NCBI GenBank assembly: GCA_025350965.1
Contig: JANXWV010000037.1
Coordinates: 1 to 46,577 of the forward strand
DNA from: Rhizobacter sp.
Lineage (GTDB): Bacteria > Pseudomonadota > Gammaproteobacteria > Burkholderiales > Burkholderiaceae_C
Length of the DNA: 46,577 bases
Reading direction: 5' to 3'
Shown: positions 45,684 through 46,577 of the stretch, in pieces
Layout of the letters: each line of letters opens with the position of its first letter
Numbering within the stretch: position 1 is the first letter of the stretch
The notes under the pieces: model-generated
What the model was told of the DNA's origin: nothing
What the model saw: the letters and a program-made list of their open reading frames with translations, nothing else
The model's database searches: none
Position numbers and translations under genes: made by a program

Positions 45684-46205
45684 ATGCTGACCGACGATGG
45701 CAAACACCTGTACGTGAGCTGGGACGAGTACCACATGCTGATCGAGCGCCTCGCGCTCAAGATCGCCGGCTCGGGTTGGGATTTCGATCAGATCCTGTGC
45801 CTCGCACGCGGGGGCATGCGGCCCGGTGATGTGCTGTCCCGTGTCTTCGACAAACCGCTGGCGATCATGTCGACGAGCTCATACCGAGCCGAGGCCGGCA
45901 CGATTCAAGGCCGTCTGGATCTGGCGAAGTACATCACGATGCCGAAGGGTGAACTGGCAGGGCGCGTGCTGCTGGTCGACGATCTGTCCGATTCGGGCGT
46001 GACGCTCAGGGCGGTGGTCGAACGCCTGCGTGGCATACCCTCGATCAGCGAACTGCGCTCGGCGGTCATCTGGACCAAGGGAGTGTCGACATACACGCCG
46101 GATTACTTCGTCGAATTGCTGCCGAGCAGCCCGTGGATTCACCAGCCGTTCGAAGAGTACGACGACATGCGGCCGGATGCGCTTGCGAAGAAGTTCGTGA
46201 TTTGA
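45684..46205 (+). CDS. Type I phosphoribosyltransferase, probably purine-related
   Basis: A 173-aa protein of the PRPP-dependent phosphoribosyltransferase fold. The PRPP-binding loop is VLLVDDLSDSGVTL (residues 95-108), and CLARGGMRPGDVLSRVF (39-55) is the pyrophosphate-side loop. C-terminal YFVELLPSSPWIHQPFEEYD resembles the hood of xanthine/hypoxanthine-guanine enzymes. Its position 60 bp after purA suggests purine salvage, but the base it uses cannot be read here. A Shine-Dalgarno GAGG lies shortly before the ATG. The gene ends 22 bp before a bidirectional terminator. Confidence 0.88.
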   Translation: MLTDDGKHLYVSWDEYHMLIERLALKIAGSGWDFDQILCLARGGMRPGDVLSRVFDKPLAIMSTSSYRAEAGTIQGRLDLAKYITMPKGELAGRVLLVDDLSDSGVTLRAVVERLRGIPSISELRSAVIWTKGVSTYTPDYFVELLPSSPWIHQPFEEYDDMRPDALAKKFVI

Positions 46206-46227
46206 ACGAGCTGCAAATACAAAGCAA

Positions 46228-46255
46228 AAAGGCCAGCACGCGAGTGCTGGCCTTT
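46228..46255. terminator. Bidirectional rho-independent terminator
   Basis: Perfect 12-bp stem AAAGGCCAGCAC/GTGCTGGCCTTT with a GCGA tetraloop. Read rightward it ends the purA-phosphoribosyltransferase unit (TTT end). Read leftward the complementary AAAAA (46226-46230) gives a TTTTT tract, so it also ends the convergent tRNA-Leu transcript. Confidence 0.92.
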
Positions 46256-46278
46256 CACATATTCTGTTCCCCACATCT

Positions 46279-46363
<85 letters not shown>

Positions 46364-46380
46364 ATTTCAGGAAGTCTTGG

Positions 46381-46409
46381 ACTATATCATCAAAACAAAC
46401 ACTTTGAAA
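46381..46409 (-). promoter_or_regulatory. Putative promoter of tRNA-Leu(CAG)
   Basis: On the minus strand TATAGT (46386-46381) is spaced 17 bp from TTTCAA (46409-46404), a partial -35. The tRNA 5' end is 18 bp beyond the -10 box. The region overlaps the proposed rnr start on the other strand. Confidence 0.4.
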
Positions 46410-46577
46410 AATACCAACCCCATTGGCGCCGAATTGATGGCCGAAGTGGAGGGCACGGTGCAAGGCCACCGCGACGGACATGGCTTCGTCGTGCGAGACG
46501 ACCGCCAGGCCGACCTCTATCTGTCGCAACAGGAAATGCGCGCGGTGCTGCACCGCGACCGCGTGAAGGCGCGCATT
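46404..46577 (+). CDS. rnr: Ribonuclease R (RNase II/R family), 5' end only
   Basis: The first 58 residues of a 3'-5' exoribonuclease, cut by the right edge. The segment AEVEGTVQGHRDGHGFVVRD followed by DLYLSQQEMRAVLHRDRV is the first cold-shock (OB) domain of RNase R. E. coli RNase R has about 80 residues of helix-turn-helix before this domain; here a tRNA lies too close for that, so the protein appears to start almost directly at the OB fold. Start candidates are TTG at 46404 or ATG at 46437. The rest of the protein, including the RNB domain, is not visible. Confidence 0.8.
   Translation, partial: MKNTNPIGAELMAEVEGTVQGHRDGHGFVVRDDRQADLYLSQQEMRAVLHRDRVKARI

Overview
The window is dense, high-GC chromosomal DNA from a betaproteobacterium of the order Burkholderiales. 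A Leptothrix/Rubrivivax/Ideonella-like member is my best guess, from protein similarity remembered rather than searched. The main support is gene order: scpB-rluB-ndk-rlmN-pilF-rodZ-ispG-hisS-yfgM-bamB-der-hfq-hflX-hflK-hflC-DUF2065-hisZ-purA is a typical betaproteobacterial core cluster. I see no insertion sequence, prophage, integrase, CRISPR array, rRNA or toxin-antitoxin pair. Almost all coding space is conserved housekeeping sequence, and no clear new multi-gene system is present. The candidates for something undescribed are RNA and regulatory elements between genes and unusual architectures of known proteins.

Layout. From 1 to 4660 (minus strand) lies a compact run, lptF-lptG-cbiX-cysB-aminotransferase. 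It joins lipopolysaccharide export to siroheme/sulfur metabolism, and its last gene runs off the left edge. From 4686 (plus) come pepA, holC, a small uncharacterised gene and a periplasmic binding protein for branched-chain amino acids, followed by a terminator and tRNA-Leu(TAA). murI is convergent with the tRNA. At 9.6-14.2 kb is a fatty-acid/flavoprotein group: etfB, etfA, an acyl-CoA dehydrogenase and a nitronate-monooxygenase-like protein. At 14.5-21.4 kb is the 2-oxoglutarate dehydrogenase operon sucA-sucB-lpdA plus zapE, preceded by a strongly structured leader RNA.

From 21.5 to 26.4 kb are a PP2C phosphatase (minus), a small YdcH-like gene with a DinG/YoaA helicase, bamD (minus) and rluD. 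A 355-bp non-coding stretch with a stable RNA fold and a 13-bp tandem repeat precedes scpB. From 26.8 to 46.2 kb all protein genes point right. They cover chromosome segregation (scpB), rRNA modification (rluB, rlmN), nucleotide supply (ndk, purA), pilus and cell shape (pilF, rodZ), isoprenoids (ispG), histidine tRNA charging and synthesis (hisS, hisZ), outer-membrane assembly (yfgM, bamB), ribosome GTPases (der, hflX), RNA chaperone Hfq and the HflKC membrane-protease regulator. The right edge has a bidirectional terminator, a minus-strand tRNA-Leu(CAG) and the 5' end of an RNase R gene.

Many junctions are stop/start overlaps (cbiX/cysB, rlmN/pilF, pilF/rodZ, yfgM/bamB, hflX/hflK, scpB/rluB), consistent with long translationally coupled operons. 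Motif positions were read by eye. Starts were chosen from family alignment memory, Shine-Dalgarno sequences and overlaps. Promoter calls rest mostly on -10-like hexamers and are weak.
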